A stretch of DNA of 64,000 nt, taken from positions 1 through 64,000 of the forward strand of contig JAGXQZ010000060.1 in NCBI GenBank assembly GCA_018336015.1, given 5' to 3'. Source of the DNA: Algoriphagus sp. Lineage in GTDB: Bacteria > Bacteroidota > Bacteroidia > Cytophagales > Cyclobacteriaceae. The notes beneath the pieces are model-generated. The model was given only the letters and a program-made list of their open reading frames with translations. It made no database searches and was not told the DNA's origin. Positions 44,899-54,247 of the stretch are shown piece after piece. Position 1 is the stretch's first letter. Each line of letters starts with the position of its first letter. The position numbers were made by a program, and so were the translations under genes.

Positions 44899-46542
44899 AT
44901 GGCCGAAATTATAAGAATGCCAAAAATGAGTGACACCATGGAAGAGGGTGTGATTGCGTCATGGTTGAAAAAAGTAGGTGACACTGTGAAGCCAGGGGAT
45001 ATCCTTGCCGAGGTGGAAACTGACAAAGCTACCATGGAGCTCGAATCCTACGAAGAAGGTGTTCTTTTATACATTGGAGTTCAAGAGAAAGATTCCGTGC
45101 CTGTCAATGGCATCATTGCGATAATCGGAGAAAAGGGAGAGGACTTTCAGCATTTGTTGAATGGCTCTACTCCAGCTCCAGCAAAAGCTGCTGAAGCACC
45201 AGCTGCTCCAACAGCTGTAGAAGTGAAGCCTGCTGCTGCTCCTGCCGAGAAGATCGATACCTCATCCATTAATGCGACGGTGATCACGATGCCAAAAATG
45301 AGTGATACCATGCAAGAGGGAACTATTGCTACTTGGCTCAAAAAAGTAGGCGATGTGGTGAAATCAGGTGAGATTATCGCTGAAGTCGAAACTGACAAGG
45401 CTACCATGGAATTGGAGTCTTATGAAGACGGAGTCTTATTGTATATAGGTGTAGAAGCTGGAAACAGTGTGGCTGTAGATGGCGTGATCGCGGTGATCGG
45501 TGAAAAAGGTGCCGATTACCAGACGCTTCTCAAAGCCCAGCAATCCGGTGGTTCAAAATCTGCTACACCAGCTGAATCAACTCCAACACCAGCCATAGAA
45601 GTAAAGGCTACTCAAGCTAGCCCAGCTCCTGTAGTAGCTGCCCCAGTGATTGAGACATCAAATTCTTCTGCAAACGATCGACTTAAAGCTTCTCCTTTGG
45701 CCAAAAAGATTGCCGCTGAGAAGGGGGTTGACATCCGCCAGGTGCAAGGTTCAGGCGAGGGAGGAAGAATCGTGAAGAAAGACATTGAAACATTTGTTCC
45801 TGCCGCTCCAAAAGCAGCTTCTGCTCCAGCACCAGCAGTGTCTAGTCCAGCATTGGGTCAGGAAAGCTTCCGTGAGGAGAAGGTTTCACAAATGCGTAAA
45901 ACCATTGCCAAGCGATTGGCAGAAAGTAAGTTTGGCGCTCCGCACTTCTACCTCACCATGGAAATCAACATGGATAAGGCGATCGAAGCGAGAAAGAGCA
46001 TGAATGAGTTTTCATCAGTGAAGATCTCCTTCAATGATATGGTGATCAAAGCTGCAGCAGTTGCTTTGCGCCAGCATCCCAAAGTAAATTCAAGCTGGTT
46101 GGGTGACAAAATTCGTTACAACGACCACATCCATATCGGGATGGCAGTAGCAGTGGAGGAGGGACTTTTGGTTCCGGTGATCCGCTTTGCTGACCAACTT
46201 TCACTTTCTCAGATATCCAATCAGGCGAAAACGCTGGGTGGTAAAGCCAAGAACAAAGAGCTACAGCCAAAAGATTGGGAAGGAAATACCTTTACCATCT
46301 CCAATTTGGGAATGTTTGGTATTGAGGAATTCACTGCCATCATCAACCCGCCTGATGCTTGCATCTTGGCAGTAGGTGGTATCAAGGAGACAGTGATCGT
46401 AAAAGACGGTCAGATGAAGATTGGAAATGTCATGAAAGTGACGCTCAGCTGTGACCACAGAGTTGTGGATGGAGCGGTCGGTTCGGCTTTCCTTCAGACT
46501 CTAAAAGGTCTTCTGGAAGATCCGGTCAGAATCCTGATCTAA
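44899..46542 (+). CDS. pdhC: Pyruvate dehydrogenase E2 (dihydrolipoyl acetyltransferase)
   Basis: This 547-residue core subunit transfers acetyl groups to CoA in the pyruvate dehydrogenase complex. Two lipoyl domains (about 1-80 and 130-205) each carry the lipoylated lysine in ETDKATMELESYE. Ala/Pro-rich linkers join them to a peripheral-subunit-binding domain (about 258-295, SPLAKKIAAEKGVD). The C-terminal catalytic domain has DHRVVDGAVGS. The E1 and E3 genes are not adjacent. The gene has a good promoter at 44833 and a strong terminator at 46554, so it is transcribed alone. A branched-chain E2 is less likely given the two lipoyl domains and sequence. Confidence 0.94.
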   Translation: MAEIIRMPKMSDTMEEGVIASWLKKVGDTVKPGDILAEVETDKATMELESYEEGVLLYIGVQEKDSVPVNGIIAIIGEKGEDFQHLLNGSTPAPAKAAEAPAAPTAVEVKPAAAPAEKIDTSSINATVITMPKMSDTMQEGTIATWLKKVGDVVKSGEIIAEVETDKATMELESYEDGVLLYIGVEAGNSVAVDGVIAVIGEKGADYQTLLKAQQSGGSKSATPAESTPTPAIEVKATQASPAPVVAAPVIETSNSSANDRLKASPLAKKIAAEKGVDIRQVQGSGEGGRIVKKDIETFVPAAPKAASAPAPAVSSPALGQESFREEKVSQMRKTIAKRLAESKFGAPHFYLTMEINMDKAIEARKSMNEFSSVKISFNDMVIKAAAVALRQHPKVNSSWLGDKIRYNDHIHIGMAVAVEEGLLVPVIRFADQLSLSQISNQAKTLGGKAKNKELQPKDWEGNTFTISNLGMFGIEEFTAIINPPDACILAVGGIKETVIVKDGQMKIGNVMKVTLSCDHRVVDGAVGSAFLQTLKGLLEDPVRILI

Positions 46543-46553
46543 GAATACCTGCC

Positions 46554-46593
46554 AAAAAGTCCTGTTCTGATAGCTATCGGAACAGGACTTTTT
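46554..46593 (+). terminator. Intrinsic terminator after the E2 gene
   Basis: AAAAAGTCCTGTTC (46554-46567) pairs with GAACAGGACTTTTT (46580-46593), and an inner GATAGCTATC palindrome extends the stem. It begins 11 bases after the stop. Confidence 0.93.
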
Positions 46594-46739
46594 GCTTTTG
46601 TATGGTTCTTGAGAATGGTAGAAGATCAGTTATTGAAAATTAGTGACTAGTCCTGACTATCTATCATTGGATAGGAACTTCCTAGGCTTCTAAAGGATTA
46701 CCCGATAACTAAAACCTAATAACCAATAACAAACCACAA

Positions 46740-47282
46740 ATGGAAAAAATCAAATCAACCACTGTAGTTGCCATCCGCCACAATGGAGAAGTCGTCATCG
46801 GAGCAGATGGTCAGGCGACTTTGGGAAATACAGTCGCTAAAAGTACGGTCAAGAAAATCAGAGTGCTGCAAGGTGGGAAGATCGTGACTGGATTTGCCGG
46901 TTCGACAGCCGATGCATTTACCTTACTGGAAAAATTTGAAGAGAAGCTAGGCGCCTTCGGAAACAACATGAAGCGTGCAGCAGTAGAACTTGCCAAAGAA
47001 TGGCGTATGGACCGTATGCTGAGCCGATTGGAGGCGATGATGATTGTAGCGGACAAGGATGATATTCTGATTATTTCCGGTACCGGAGACGTCATCGAAC
47101 CGGATATGGAAATTGCCACGATCGGATCCGGTAGCATGTTTGCCCAGTCAGCTGCCAGAGCCATGAAGAAGTTTGCTCCTAACCTGACAGCGGAGGAAAT
47201 GGTGAGAGAAAGCCTCCACATTGCTGCAGATGTCTGTATCTATACCAACCATAATTTGGTGATCGAAAAAGTGAAGGCCTGA
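46740..47282 (+). CDS. hslV: ATP-dependent protease subunit HslV
   Basis: This 180-residue proteolytic subunit pairs with HslU. A six-residue propeptide (MEKIKS) precedes the catalytic Thr7 of TTVVAIRHNG, and GADGQATLG and GFAGSTADAFTLLEKFE match the family throughout. The hslU gene is not adjacent. It has its own terminator at 47306-47328. Confidence 0.95.
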   Translation: MEKIKSTTVVAIRHNGEVVIGADGQATLGNTVAKSTVKKIRVLQGGKIVTGFAGSTADAFTLLEKFEEKLGAFGNNMKRAAVELAKEWRMDRMLSRLEAMMIVADKDDILIISGTGDVIEPDMEIATIGSGSMFAQSAARAMKKFAPNLTAEEMVRESLHIAADVCIYTNHNLVIEKVKA

Positions 47283-47305
47283 ATTACTGATCAAATTCAT
47301 AGTCG

Positions 47306-47335
47306 AAGCCGGAAAAGAATTCCGGCTTTTTTTGT
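47306..47335 (+). terminator. Intrinsic terminator after hslV
   Basis: AAGCCGGAA (47306-47314) pairs with TTCCGGCTT (47320-47328) around a short A-rich loop, followed by T7. Confidence 0.92.
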
Positions 47336-47392
47336 GTTTCACAAAACCTGAAGGGGTTCTTGGATGTTATTCCAGTGTATTATCTCATTCCG

Positions 47393-48058
47393 ATGGAAAC
47401 ACCTACTGTCAAAAAGACAAGCAAAAAAGACTACCGCAAGCTGATTTTGGAAGGTTTTGTAAATCATGTCTTAGAACATGGGACTCAGCCCAATTCCGTA
47501 TTCAAGTTTGCAAAAGAGTTGAAAATGAAAGAGGAGGAATTCTATACCTATTTCACCTCCTTCGAAGCAATCAAGTCGGCCATTTGGGTGTCGATCTATG
47601 ACTTTACATTAGAATCAATCGAATCTCAGGAAGTATTCAAAGAATACAGTGCAAGAGAGAAATTTCTTAGCTTCTTGTTTACCTGGATTGAAGAATTAAA
47701 GAAAAATCGTTCCTACCTGTTGAGTTTGTATTCAGACAAAACTAAATCATTCAAATCTCTTCCCGTCGACACGAAGGAGTTTAAGGAGAAGTTTAAAGAC
47801 TTTGCCAATGAGATCGTATTAGAAGGGAAAGAGACCCAGGAAATCGCAACTAGGCCTTTTATCACGGAGAAATACGACGAGGCACTTTGGCTTCAGGTAG
47901 CCTTTGTCTTTAGATACTGGCTGGATGACCGCAGTCCAAGGTTTGAAAAAACAGATGCTGCGATTGAAAAATCAGTAAATCTCGCTTTTGACCTGATGGG
48001 AAAAAGTGCATTAGATACCTTCTTGGATTTCGCCAAGTTCCTCTACCAAAATAAATAA
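47393..48058 (+). CDS. TetR-family-like regulator with its own C-terminal domain
   Basis: From the ATG at 47393 (METPTVKKTSKKDY) the protein has 221 residues. An ATG 11 codons upstream also exists. An N-terminal three-helix DNA-binding domain (about 10-60, with PNSVFKFAKELKMKEEEFYTYFTSFEAIK) precedes an all-helical ligand or dimer domain. The UbiB-type kinase gene starts 4 bases after its stop. The conserved pair suggests that this protein controls or works with the kinase. The ligand is unknown. Confidence 0.85.
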   Translation: METPTVKKTSKKDYRKLILEGFVNHVLEHGTQPNSVFKFAKELKMKEEEFYTYFTSFEAIKSAIWVSIYDFTLESIESQEVFKEYSAREKFLSFLFTWIEELKKNRSYLLSLYSDKTKSFKSLPVDTKEFKEKFKDFANEIVLEGKETQEIATRPFITEKYDEALWLQVAFVFRYWLDDRSPRFEKTDAAIEKSVNLAFDLMGKSALDTFLDFAKFLYQNK

Positions 48059-48061
48059 TTC

Positions 48062-49381
48062 ATGTCTGGCAAAGTAAAAGAGCAGGAAGCCATTCCGGTT
48101 TCCAAAGTGCAGCGGGCGGCCAAATTCATATCCACAGGAGCTAAAGTAGGAGGAAATTACGTCAAGCATTACGCAAAAAAGATGGTCAATCCATCCCTTG
48201 ACAAAGAGGAGTTGCACCAAAACAACGCTTCGGACATCTACAACTCTTTGAGCGAACTTAAGGGTTCTGCCTTGAAGGTAGCTCAAATGATGTCCATGGA
48301 TAAAAATCTACTTCCTAGAGCTTATCAGGACAAGTTTACGATGGCGCAATATTCTGCACCGCCTTTGTCTTATCCGCTTGTGGTCAAGACCTTCCAAAAG
48401 TACTTTGGAAAGACACCTGAACAGCTTTTCGATACCTTTACCAGATCAGCTGTCAATGCTGCCTCGATTGGACAAGTCCATCAAGCCACTAAAGACGGTC
48501 AAACTTTCGCAGTAAAAATTCAGTACCCGGGTGTTGCAGACTCTGTAAGTTCTGACCTCAAATTGGTAAAGCCTTTCGCTCTCCGAATTTTGAATATGAA
48601 CGAAAAGGAACTTGACCATTACATGGAGGAGGTAGAAGAAAGGCTTGTAGAAGAAACAGATTACCACTTAGAAGTTGAGCGTTCGCGGGAAATCTCAAAT
48701 GCCTGCACTCATATTCCCAATCTTAAGTTTCCCAAATACTACGATGAGTGGAGTTCTGAGCGAATCATTACGATGGACTGGATTTCCGGCAAGCACATCA
48801 AGGAGTGGATGGAAACCAATCCGAGCCAAACGTTAAAAAACCAGGTTGGTCAGGCGCTGTGGGACTTTTACCATCACCAGGTACATCATCTGAAGCAGGT
48901 ACACGCGGATCCGCATCCGGGAAACTTCATTATCGAGCAAGATGGAACTTTGGGAATCATCGACTTCGGTTGTGTGAAGGTTATTCCGGAGGATTTTTAC
49001 CAAGGGTATTTTGCCTTGATCAAAAAGGAATTGGTTATGAAAGAAGAGGAGCTCAATCAGGTGTTTTATTCGTTGGACTTCATTTCGGATAAAGATACCG
49101 AGGAGGAAAAATTGTATTTCAAAGGCGTATTCAAGGAAATGATTTCGCTGTTGGGAAAACCTTTCCATGTGGAGCGGTTCGACTTTGCAGATGACAGTTA
49201 CTTTGAGCAGATCTTCTTGCTGGGTGACCGAATTTCCAATGACAAAATGTTTAAAAAATCCAGACAGGCTAGGGGATCAAGACATGGCTTGTATATCAAC
49301 AGAACCTACTTTGGGCTTTACAATTTGCTCAATCAGCTACAGGCTGAGGTAGACACAACCAAGCCTGAATGGCTAAGATGA
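48062..49381 (+). CDS. ABC1/AarF/UbiB-family atypical kinase
   Basis: This 439-residue protein belongs to the UbiB/ADCK group, which assists isoprenoid quinone synthesis or membrane lipid handling. The Ala-rich loop and ATP Lys (AASIGQVHQA, FAVKIQYPG), catalytic HADPHPGNF and metal-binding DFG (IIDFGCVK) are all present. The signature KxGQ motif reads KVAQ (SALKVAQMMS), replacing the usual Gly. It is coupled to the TetR-like gene upstream and has no C-terminal membrane helices. Confidence 0.92.
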   Translation: MSGKVKEQEAIPVSKVQRAAKFISTGAKVGGNYVKHYAKKMVNPSLDKEELHQNNASDIYNSLSELKGSALKVAQMMSMDKNLLPRAYQDKFTMAQYSAPPLSYPLVVKTFQKYFGKTPEQLFDTFTRSAVNAASIGQVHQATKDGQTFAVKIQYPGVADSVSSDLKLVKPFALRILNMNEKELDHYMEEVEERLVEETDYHLEVERSREISNACTHIPNLKFPKYYDEWSSERIITMDWISGKHIKEWMETNPSQTLKNQVGQALWDFYHHQVHHLKQVHADPHPGNFIIEQDGTLGIIDFGCVKVIPEDFYQGYFALIKKELVMKEEELNQVFYSLDFISDKDTEEEKLYFKGVFKEMISLLGKPFHVERFDFADDSYFEQIFLLGDRISNDKMFKKSRQARGSRHGLYINRTYFGLYNLLNQLQAEVDTTKPEWLR

Positions 49382-49401
49382 TCAGTTTAGTTAGTAATGA
49401 A

Positions 49402-49430
49402 ATTCCTCGATTTTATCGGGGATTTTTTTT
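49402..49430 (+). terminator. Intrinsic terminator after the UbiB-like gene
   Basis: ATTCCTCGAT (49402-49411) pairs with ATCGGGGATT (49415-49424) with one G-T pair and one mismatch, followed by a T run. Confidence 0.75.
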
Positions 49431-49686
49431 GAGCTTAATTTGCCACAGATGCACAGATGGATATTCAAAAAATTAATAGAATAAAGGTTCTATCAAGGGC
49501 ACTGAGATTTTGAAAATGCTTAATCTTTAGATGTTCTTAATCTTAATTACTTTTTGGTGCTGATCATTTTGAACCATTAAGGAAATGAAGAAATTAAGGA
49601 TTTTTTTCTCAGGGAATAGTTTGGTTTAGGTTTCGATTTCATACTTCCCTCATCTTAATGCCCTAAATTTCTTACTGTTTAAATCA

Positions 49687-49713
49687 AAAAAAGAGGCCGA
49701 AGGCCCCTTTTTT
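49687..49713 (-). terminator. Intrinsic terminator of the sugar dehydrogenase at 49716
   Basis: AAAAAAGAGGCC (49687-49698) pairs with GGCCCCTTTTTT (49702-49713) around GAA, with one A-C mismatch. Confidence 0.8.
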
Positions 49714-49715
49714 AT

Positions 49716-50903
49716 TTACTTGGAATAAGTCACCCGATAGATACAGTTGGCCATATCGTCGGAGATAAGCAGACTTCCGTCCGGCAATTCTTGCACGTCC
49801 ACGGGTCGGCCCCAGACATCCTGGGTAGCCGGATTGAGCCATCCTGAAGCAAATACTTCCTGTCCGGTAACTTTTCCGCTTGCATCGATTTTTGCCAAAA
49901 CAACTTCATAGCCGGACTTTTTGCTTCGATTCCAACTTCCGTGTTTAGCGATGATGGCATTGTTTTTAAAATTGGCAGGGAACATGCCTCCCTGATAAAA
50001 GCGCATTCCAAGTGGAGCCGTATGCGCTCCCATTTTTGCCGCAGGAGCCACATAGGCAGAGGCCTCTTTTCCTTTGCTTCCAAATTCAGGATCTTTTACC
50101 GTACCGGCATGCCAATAGGGATAGCCGAAGTGTTGACCTTTGGCAGTTGCTCTGTTTAGCTCACAGTCAGGGACATCATCGCCCATCATATCCCGTCCAT
50201 TATCCGTAAACCAAAGCTCTTTGGATTGCGGATGCCAAGCAAAACCGACTGTATTTCTAACCCCATGGGCATAGACTTCAGGTTTTGCTCCGGGTTTGCT
50301 CACGTCCAAGCGGGTGATGCTGGCGTAGATGGGGTTTTCCTTTTCGCAGATGTTGCAAGGAGCACCGACCGGAACGTAAAGCATTCCATCAGGTCCGAAT
50401 GCAATAAATTTCCAGCCATGATGACCGTCAGTCGGGTAGCCATCATAGACTACTTCATATTTTGGAGTGGTCAGGTTGTTTTTGATGTCTTTGAACCGTA
50501 GGATTCGATTAACCTCGGCAACATAAAGGTCACCGTTTTTGTAGGCTACTCCATTTGGCATGCGAAGGCCTTCGGCAAGGATAAATTTGTAATCCGCTTT
50601 GCCATCGGCGTTTTCATCGACAAGGGCATAGACATTTTTCTCCTGACGATTTCCCACGAATACAATCCCGTTTTCTGAAATTGCCATGGATCGTGCATTG
50701 GTCACATCCGCTGCCCAAACGCTTATTTTAAAACCTGCTGGGAGTTTGATTTGATCTAGCTTTACATCAGCTTTGGCAGTTCTGATGTCTTTTTTATTAC
50801 TTCCAGATGAGGTGGAAACAGGGGAGAGCTTGCCTTGGCAGCTTGCGTTCAGCGTGAGAAATCCCAAGGCTAGAGAAAGTACTAGTAGTTTGATGGAATT
50901 CAT
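49716..50903 (-). CDS. GSDH/PQQ-type sugar dehydrogenase lipoprotein
   Basis: This 395-residue lipoprotein (signal peptide ending LNASC, Cys22) is a single glucose/sorbosone dehydrogenase beta-propeller. Typical motifs are LPAGFKISVWAADV, DGHHGWKFIAFGPDGMLYV, GVRNTVGFAWHPQ and HGSWNRSKKSGYEV. It should oxidise a sugar or polyol outside the cytoplasm with a quinone cofactor. Unlike the paralogue at 6896, it has no cytochrome or PKD domain and needs an external electron acceptor. It is monocistronic and divergent from the ABC-F gene. Confidence 0.93.
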   Translation of the reverse strand: MNSIKLLVLSLALGFLTLNASCQGKLSPVSTSSGSNKKDIRTAKADVKLDQIKLPAGFKISVWAADVTNARSMAISENGIVFVGNRQEKNVYALVDENADGKADYKFILAEGLRMPNGVAYKNGDLYVAEVNRILRFKDIKNNLTTPKYEVVYDGYPTDGHHGWKFIAFGPDGMLYVPVGAPCNICEKENPIYASITRLDVSKPGAKPEVYAHGVRNTVGFAWHPQSKELWFTDNGRDMMGDDVPDCELNRATAKGQHFGYPYWHAGTVKDPEFGSKGKEASAYVAPAAKMGAHTAPLGMRFYQGGMFPANFKNNAIIAKHGSWNRSKKSGYEVVLAKIDASGKVTGQEVFASGWLNPATQDVWGRPVDVQELPDGSLLISDDMANCIYRVTYSK

Positions 50904-50983
50904 GAGGTTGGGTGTTTTTGTAAAAATAAGCTAATACTTCCTATAATGTTTTGCCAGATCAAGTGGATAAGCGGGGCAATGGT

Positions 50984-50991
50984 TATTTTTG
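50984..50991 (+). promoter_or_regulatory. -7 box immediately before the ABC-F start
   Basis: TATTTTTG matches TAnnTTTG exactly and ends 5 bases before the ATG at 50996. The transcript would begin at or next to the A of the start codon and so be leaderless. No -33 box is seen at the usual spacing. Confidence 0.45.
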
Positions 50992-50995
50992 CGCC

Positions 50996-52921
50996 ATGTT
51001 ATCGATTAGCAACCTTTCCTATTTCATCGGCGGACGAGCCCTTTACGAAAATGCCAACCTTCATATCAAGCCAAAAGACAAAATTGGTCTCGTTGGTCAA
51101 AATGGTACCGGCAAGTCCACTTTGCTCAAAATCATCCATGGAGATTATCAAGCTACTACCGGTGAAGTACAAAAAGCGAAGGATTGTACGATTGGTTTTT
51201 TGAACCAAGATCTTCTTTCCTATCAGTCTGACGAGAGTATTCTGAATGTAGCCTTGGCGGCATTTAAGGAAACTTTGGCACTTCAAGACGAAATCGACAA
51301 GGTGCTCAAGCAGATGGAGACAGACTATTCGGAGGAAGTAATCAATCGACTGGCTTATTTACAGGATCGATTTGAATCCAATGAAGGCTATACGATCAAA
51401 GCCAAAGCAGAAGAGGTTTTGGAAGGGATCGGTTTTCAGACTGCCGATCTCCAAAAGCCACTTCGTCAATTTTCCGGAGGTTGGCGAATGCGCGTGATGT
51501 TGGCCAAGCTTCTTTTGGAAAAGCCATCCTTGCTGATGCTGGACGAACCTACCAACCACCTGGATTTGCCTTCCATTCAGTGGGTAGAAAATTACCTGAA
51601 AAACTATGAAGGTGCGGTAGTGGTGGTTTCTCACGATCAGACTTTTCTCGATAACTGCATCAGTACAACGGTCGAAGTGGCCAATCAAACACTAACCTCC
51701 TATCCGGGGAATTACTCTTTTTATAAAGAAGAGAAAAAGCTCCGCATCGAGCTGCAGCAAAATGCCTACGAGAATCAGCAGCAGATGATCAAGCAGACCG
51801 AGCGATTCATTGAGCGGTTCCGGGCTAAAGCGACCAAATCCAATCAGGTTCAGTCCAGAATCAAAGCATTGGATCGTATGGAACGGGTACATGAAGTGGT
51901 GAATGATGAGGCTTTTGTCAATTTTAAATTCAAGTTTTCCCAGAAATCAGGTAGAGATGTGGTCGTTTTGGATCATGTGTCCAAGGCCTATGGTGATCTG
52001 GTGATCCTGAAAAATACCACTGCACGAATCGAGCGTGGAGATAAAATAGCACTCATTGGGGCTAACGGAAAAGGTAAATCGACTTTGCTTCGGATCATTG
52101 CCGGAACGGAGCAAATTCAGGGAAGCCGTAGCGAAGGTCATAACGTAATCAAATCCTTCTTTGCGCAGCATCAGTTGGAAGCGTTGACTTTGGACAATGA
52201 GATCATTCAGGAAATGTCTCAAGCGGGAAGTGGAAAGACAGAAATGGAGCTTCGTGGGGTTTTGGGATGCTTTCTCTTTTCCAATGAGGAGGTTTACAAA
52301 AAGATCAAAGTTCTTTCTGGGGGTGAGAAATCCCGTGTGGCTTTAGCGAAAACCCTGATTTCAGAAGCTAACTTTTTGCTCCTTGACGAACCTACCAACC
52401 ACTTGGACTTTCAGTCGGTGAATATCTTGATTCAGGCCCTGCAGCAATATGAAGGTACTTTTATTACCGTGTCTCACGATCGACATTTTATCAAAGGGGT
52501 GGCTAATAAGATTTGGTACATCGAAAATCATGAGATCAAAGAATATCCTGGCACGTATGAGGAATATGAATTCTGGCGTAGTCAGCAAGTGGAAATAAAG
52601 CCTCAAATTCAGGTGCTTTCGAAAGTGGAAAAAAAACCAATCGAAACTCCGAGAAATACGCCCGAAATTCAGCAGGCAAAGAGAGATCTGAGAAAGCTTG
52701 AAGAACAATTGGGTAAGATTGAAAAAGAGATTGAAACTCTGGATCTCTTGAAACTTGAAGTTGAACAAAAAATGGCGGATCCCGACCTGTATTTGGATGA
52801 AGGGAAGGCCCAAAAACTTCAGGAAAGCTACCAAAGTGTGCAAACCAATCTTTATGAGGCCAATGCTAAATGGGAGAATTTGGTGGATCAGATTTCTATC
52901 TTGCAGGAGCTGCTGAAATAA
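50996..52921 (+). CDS. ABC-F family ATPase (ribosome-associated)
   Basis: From the ATG at 50996 (MLSISNLSYFIGG) the product has 641 residues. The frame is open 15 codons upstream, but those residues look non-coding. Two ABC domains are joined by a charged linker (Walker A GQNGTGKST and GANGKGKST, signatures FSGGWRMR and LSGGEKSR, both followed by LDEPTNHLD). A C-terminal coiled coil (about 545-640) follows. ABC-F proteins act on the ribosome in translation control or antibiotic protection. The closest general type is Uup/YfmR-like, but the subfamily cannot be fixed here. Confidence 0.93.
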   Translation: MLSISNLSYFIGGRALYENANLHIKPKDKIGLVGQNGTGKSTLLKIIHGDYQATTGEVQKAKDCTIGFLNQDLLSYQSDESILNVALAAFKETLALQDEIDKVLKQMETDYSEEVINRLAYLQDRFESNEGYTIKAKAEEVLEGIGFQTADLQKPLRQFSGGWRMRVMLAKLLLEKPSLLMLDEPTNHLDLPSIQWVENYLKNYEGAVVVVSHDQTFLDNCISTTVEVANQTLTSYPGNYSFYKEEKKLRIELQQNAYENQQQMIKQTERFIERFRAKATKSNQVQSRIKALDRMERVHEVVNDEAFVNFKFKFSQKSGRDVVVLDHVSKAYGDLVILKNTTARIERGDKIALIGANGKGKSTLLRIIAGTEQIQGSRSEGHNVIKSFFAQHQLEALTLDNEIIQEMSQAGSGKTEMELRGVLGCFLFSNEEVYKKIKVLSGGEKSRVALAKTLISEANFLLLDEPTNHLDFQSVNILIQALQQYEGTFITVSHDRHFIKGVANKIWYIENHEIKEYPGTYEEYEFWRSQQVEIKPQIQVLSKVEKKPIETPRNTPEIQQAKRDLRKLEEQLGKIEKEIETLDLLKLEVEQKMADPDLYLDEGKAQKLQESYQSVQTNLYEANAKWENLVDQISILQELLK

Positions 52922-52948
52922 ATTAGTGTTCGAAAATCTGAAAAATGT

Positions 52949-54217
52949 ATGAAGTGGATTGGGATTGTTTTTGCATTAATTCTTGGACCGGGTATAAGCA
53001 AAGCTCAGGTTTTAGAAGACAGGATTTTTGTTGATCATATTCAGTCTGCAAGACTTTTCCCACAAGGACCAGGAGTAGACAGTCAATTGGATGCGCCGGT
53101 GGTTTCCTTATCCGATGCGAGGCAGTTGGTTTTGGTATTTGATGACTTGGCCTATGATCCGGAGTTGTATACCGCTAAGCTGATTCATTGTGATGCTGAT
53201 TGGAAAAAGTCAGCCTTGAGAGACAATGATTTTTCTGTTGCTTTCAATGAGTATAATGTCCAAGATTATTCCTACTCAGTCAACACGAGGATTCCCTACA
53301 TCCATTATTCTTTTTCCCTACCTCGCGTGACTAAATCCGGAAATTATATTCTAAAAGTATATAAAAACCGAAATGAAAATGAGGTAGTACTGACTCGGAG
53401 ATTTATGGTCTATGAAGAGTCAGCAGTGGTGGGAGCCAGTATTGTTCCTCCAAATCAAACGGAGGACAGGCGAGAACTCCAACAGATCAATACAGTAATC
53501 AATTATTCCAATCTGGATGCAGTAGATCCCACCACCCAATTCAAAGTGGTGATCCGACAAAATCAGCGATGGGACAACGCTAAGTTCTTATCTAAACCAA
53601 CTTTTTTGAATCAAAGCTCCAAAATTATGCGATTTGAGCCTTTTGAAGGTGAAAGTACTTTTAAAGCTGGAAATGAATTTAGGTTTATCGACTTAAGGTT
53701 TATCAGAGCGACTGGTGTAAATGTGGGTTCGGTAAAAGTTGAAGAAACTATCATTTTGGCAGAAGCTCTATTGGATAATCCCAGACCGGGAGGAGCATAT
53801 TCTCAATATTTGGATTTGAATGGTCAATACCTTGTTCTTACCAATGATCGCCCAGGAGGAAATCCAGAAGTGGAATCAGAATACTTGTATACTACTTTTT
53901 TTCTAAAAGCAGATCCTGGCCAATCCATCAGAATGCTGGGCTCTCTTACCGGATGGGGAAAAATCCCTGAATCCAAAATGGTATATGACCCCAAAACTAA
54001 GCTATATACAACTTCCCTGTTACTCAAGCAGGGTTGGTACGATTACCAATACGGGGAAGAAGTTTCCCTTGGTACCTTTGAATCAGACTCCTTTGAGGGA
54101 AGTCATTTTCAGACTGAAAATCAATATGAAGTTTTGGTTTATTACCGAGGGCTTGGTTCCCGATACGACCAGCTGGTAGGTTATGCTTTTATCCAGCCAA
54201 ATCGAAGAAGGTTGTAG
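52949..54217 (+). CDS. Type IX secretion system plug protein (DUF5103)
   Basis: This 422-residue exported protein (signal peptide to about KAQ, residue 20) matches DUF5103 along its length, with RLFPQGPGVDSQLDAPVVSL at the start, LIHCDADWKKS and YNVQDYSYSVNTRIPYIHYSF. The family plugs the periplasmic side of the SprA translocon in the type IX system. It shows that this organism has type IX secretion and probably gliding or CTD-dependent export, although no other T9SS gene is in the window. It starts 27 bases after the ABC-F stop and may be read from the same transcript. Confidence 0.9.
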   Translation: MKWIGIVFALILGPGISKAQVLEDRIFVDHIQSARLFPQGPGVDSQLDAPVVSLSDARQLVLVFDDLAYDPELYTAKLIHCDADWKKSALRDNDFSVAFNEYNVQDYSYSVNTRIPYIHYSFSLPRVTKSGNYILKVYKNRNENEVVLTRRFMVYEESAVVGASIVPPNQTEDRRELQQINTVINYSNLDAVDPTTQFKVVIRQNQRWDNAKFLSKPTFLNQSSKIMRFEPFEGESTFKAGNEFRFIDLRFIRATGVNVGSVKVEETIILAEALLDNPRPGGAYSQYLDLNGQYLVLTNDRPGGNPEVESEYLYTTFFLKADPGQSIRMLGSLTGWGKIPESKMVYDPKTKLYTTSLLLKQGWYDYQYGEEVSLGTFESDSFEGSHFQTENQYEVLVYYRGLGSRYDQLVGYAFIQPNRRRL

Positions 54218-54224
54218 CAAAAAA

Positions 54225-54247
54225 AAATCCCCATTTGGGGATTTTTT
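54225..54247. terminator. Bidirectional terminator between the plug and cas6-like genes
   Basis: AAATCCCC pairs with GGGGATTT around ATTT, with an A tract before and T7 after. It serves two convergent genes. Confidence 0.9.

Larger units (their letters stand above)
49382..49715. other. Intergenic region between two convergent genes
   Basis: This stretch holds two terminators (49402-49430 and 49687-49713). Between them is about 250 bases of AT-rich sequence with the decayed low-complexity text common between Bacteroidota genes (for example GCCACAGATGCACAGATGG). I see no gene or structured RNA. Confidence 0.6.
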
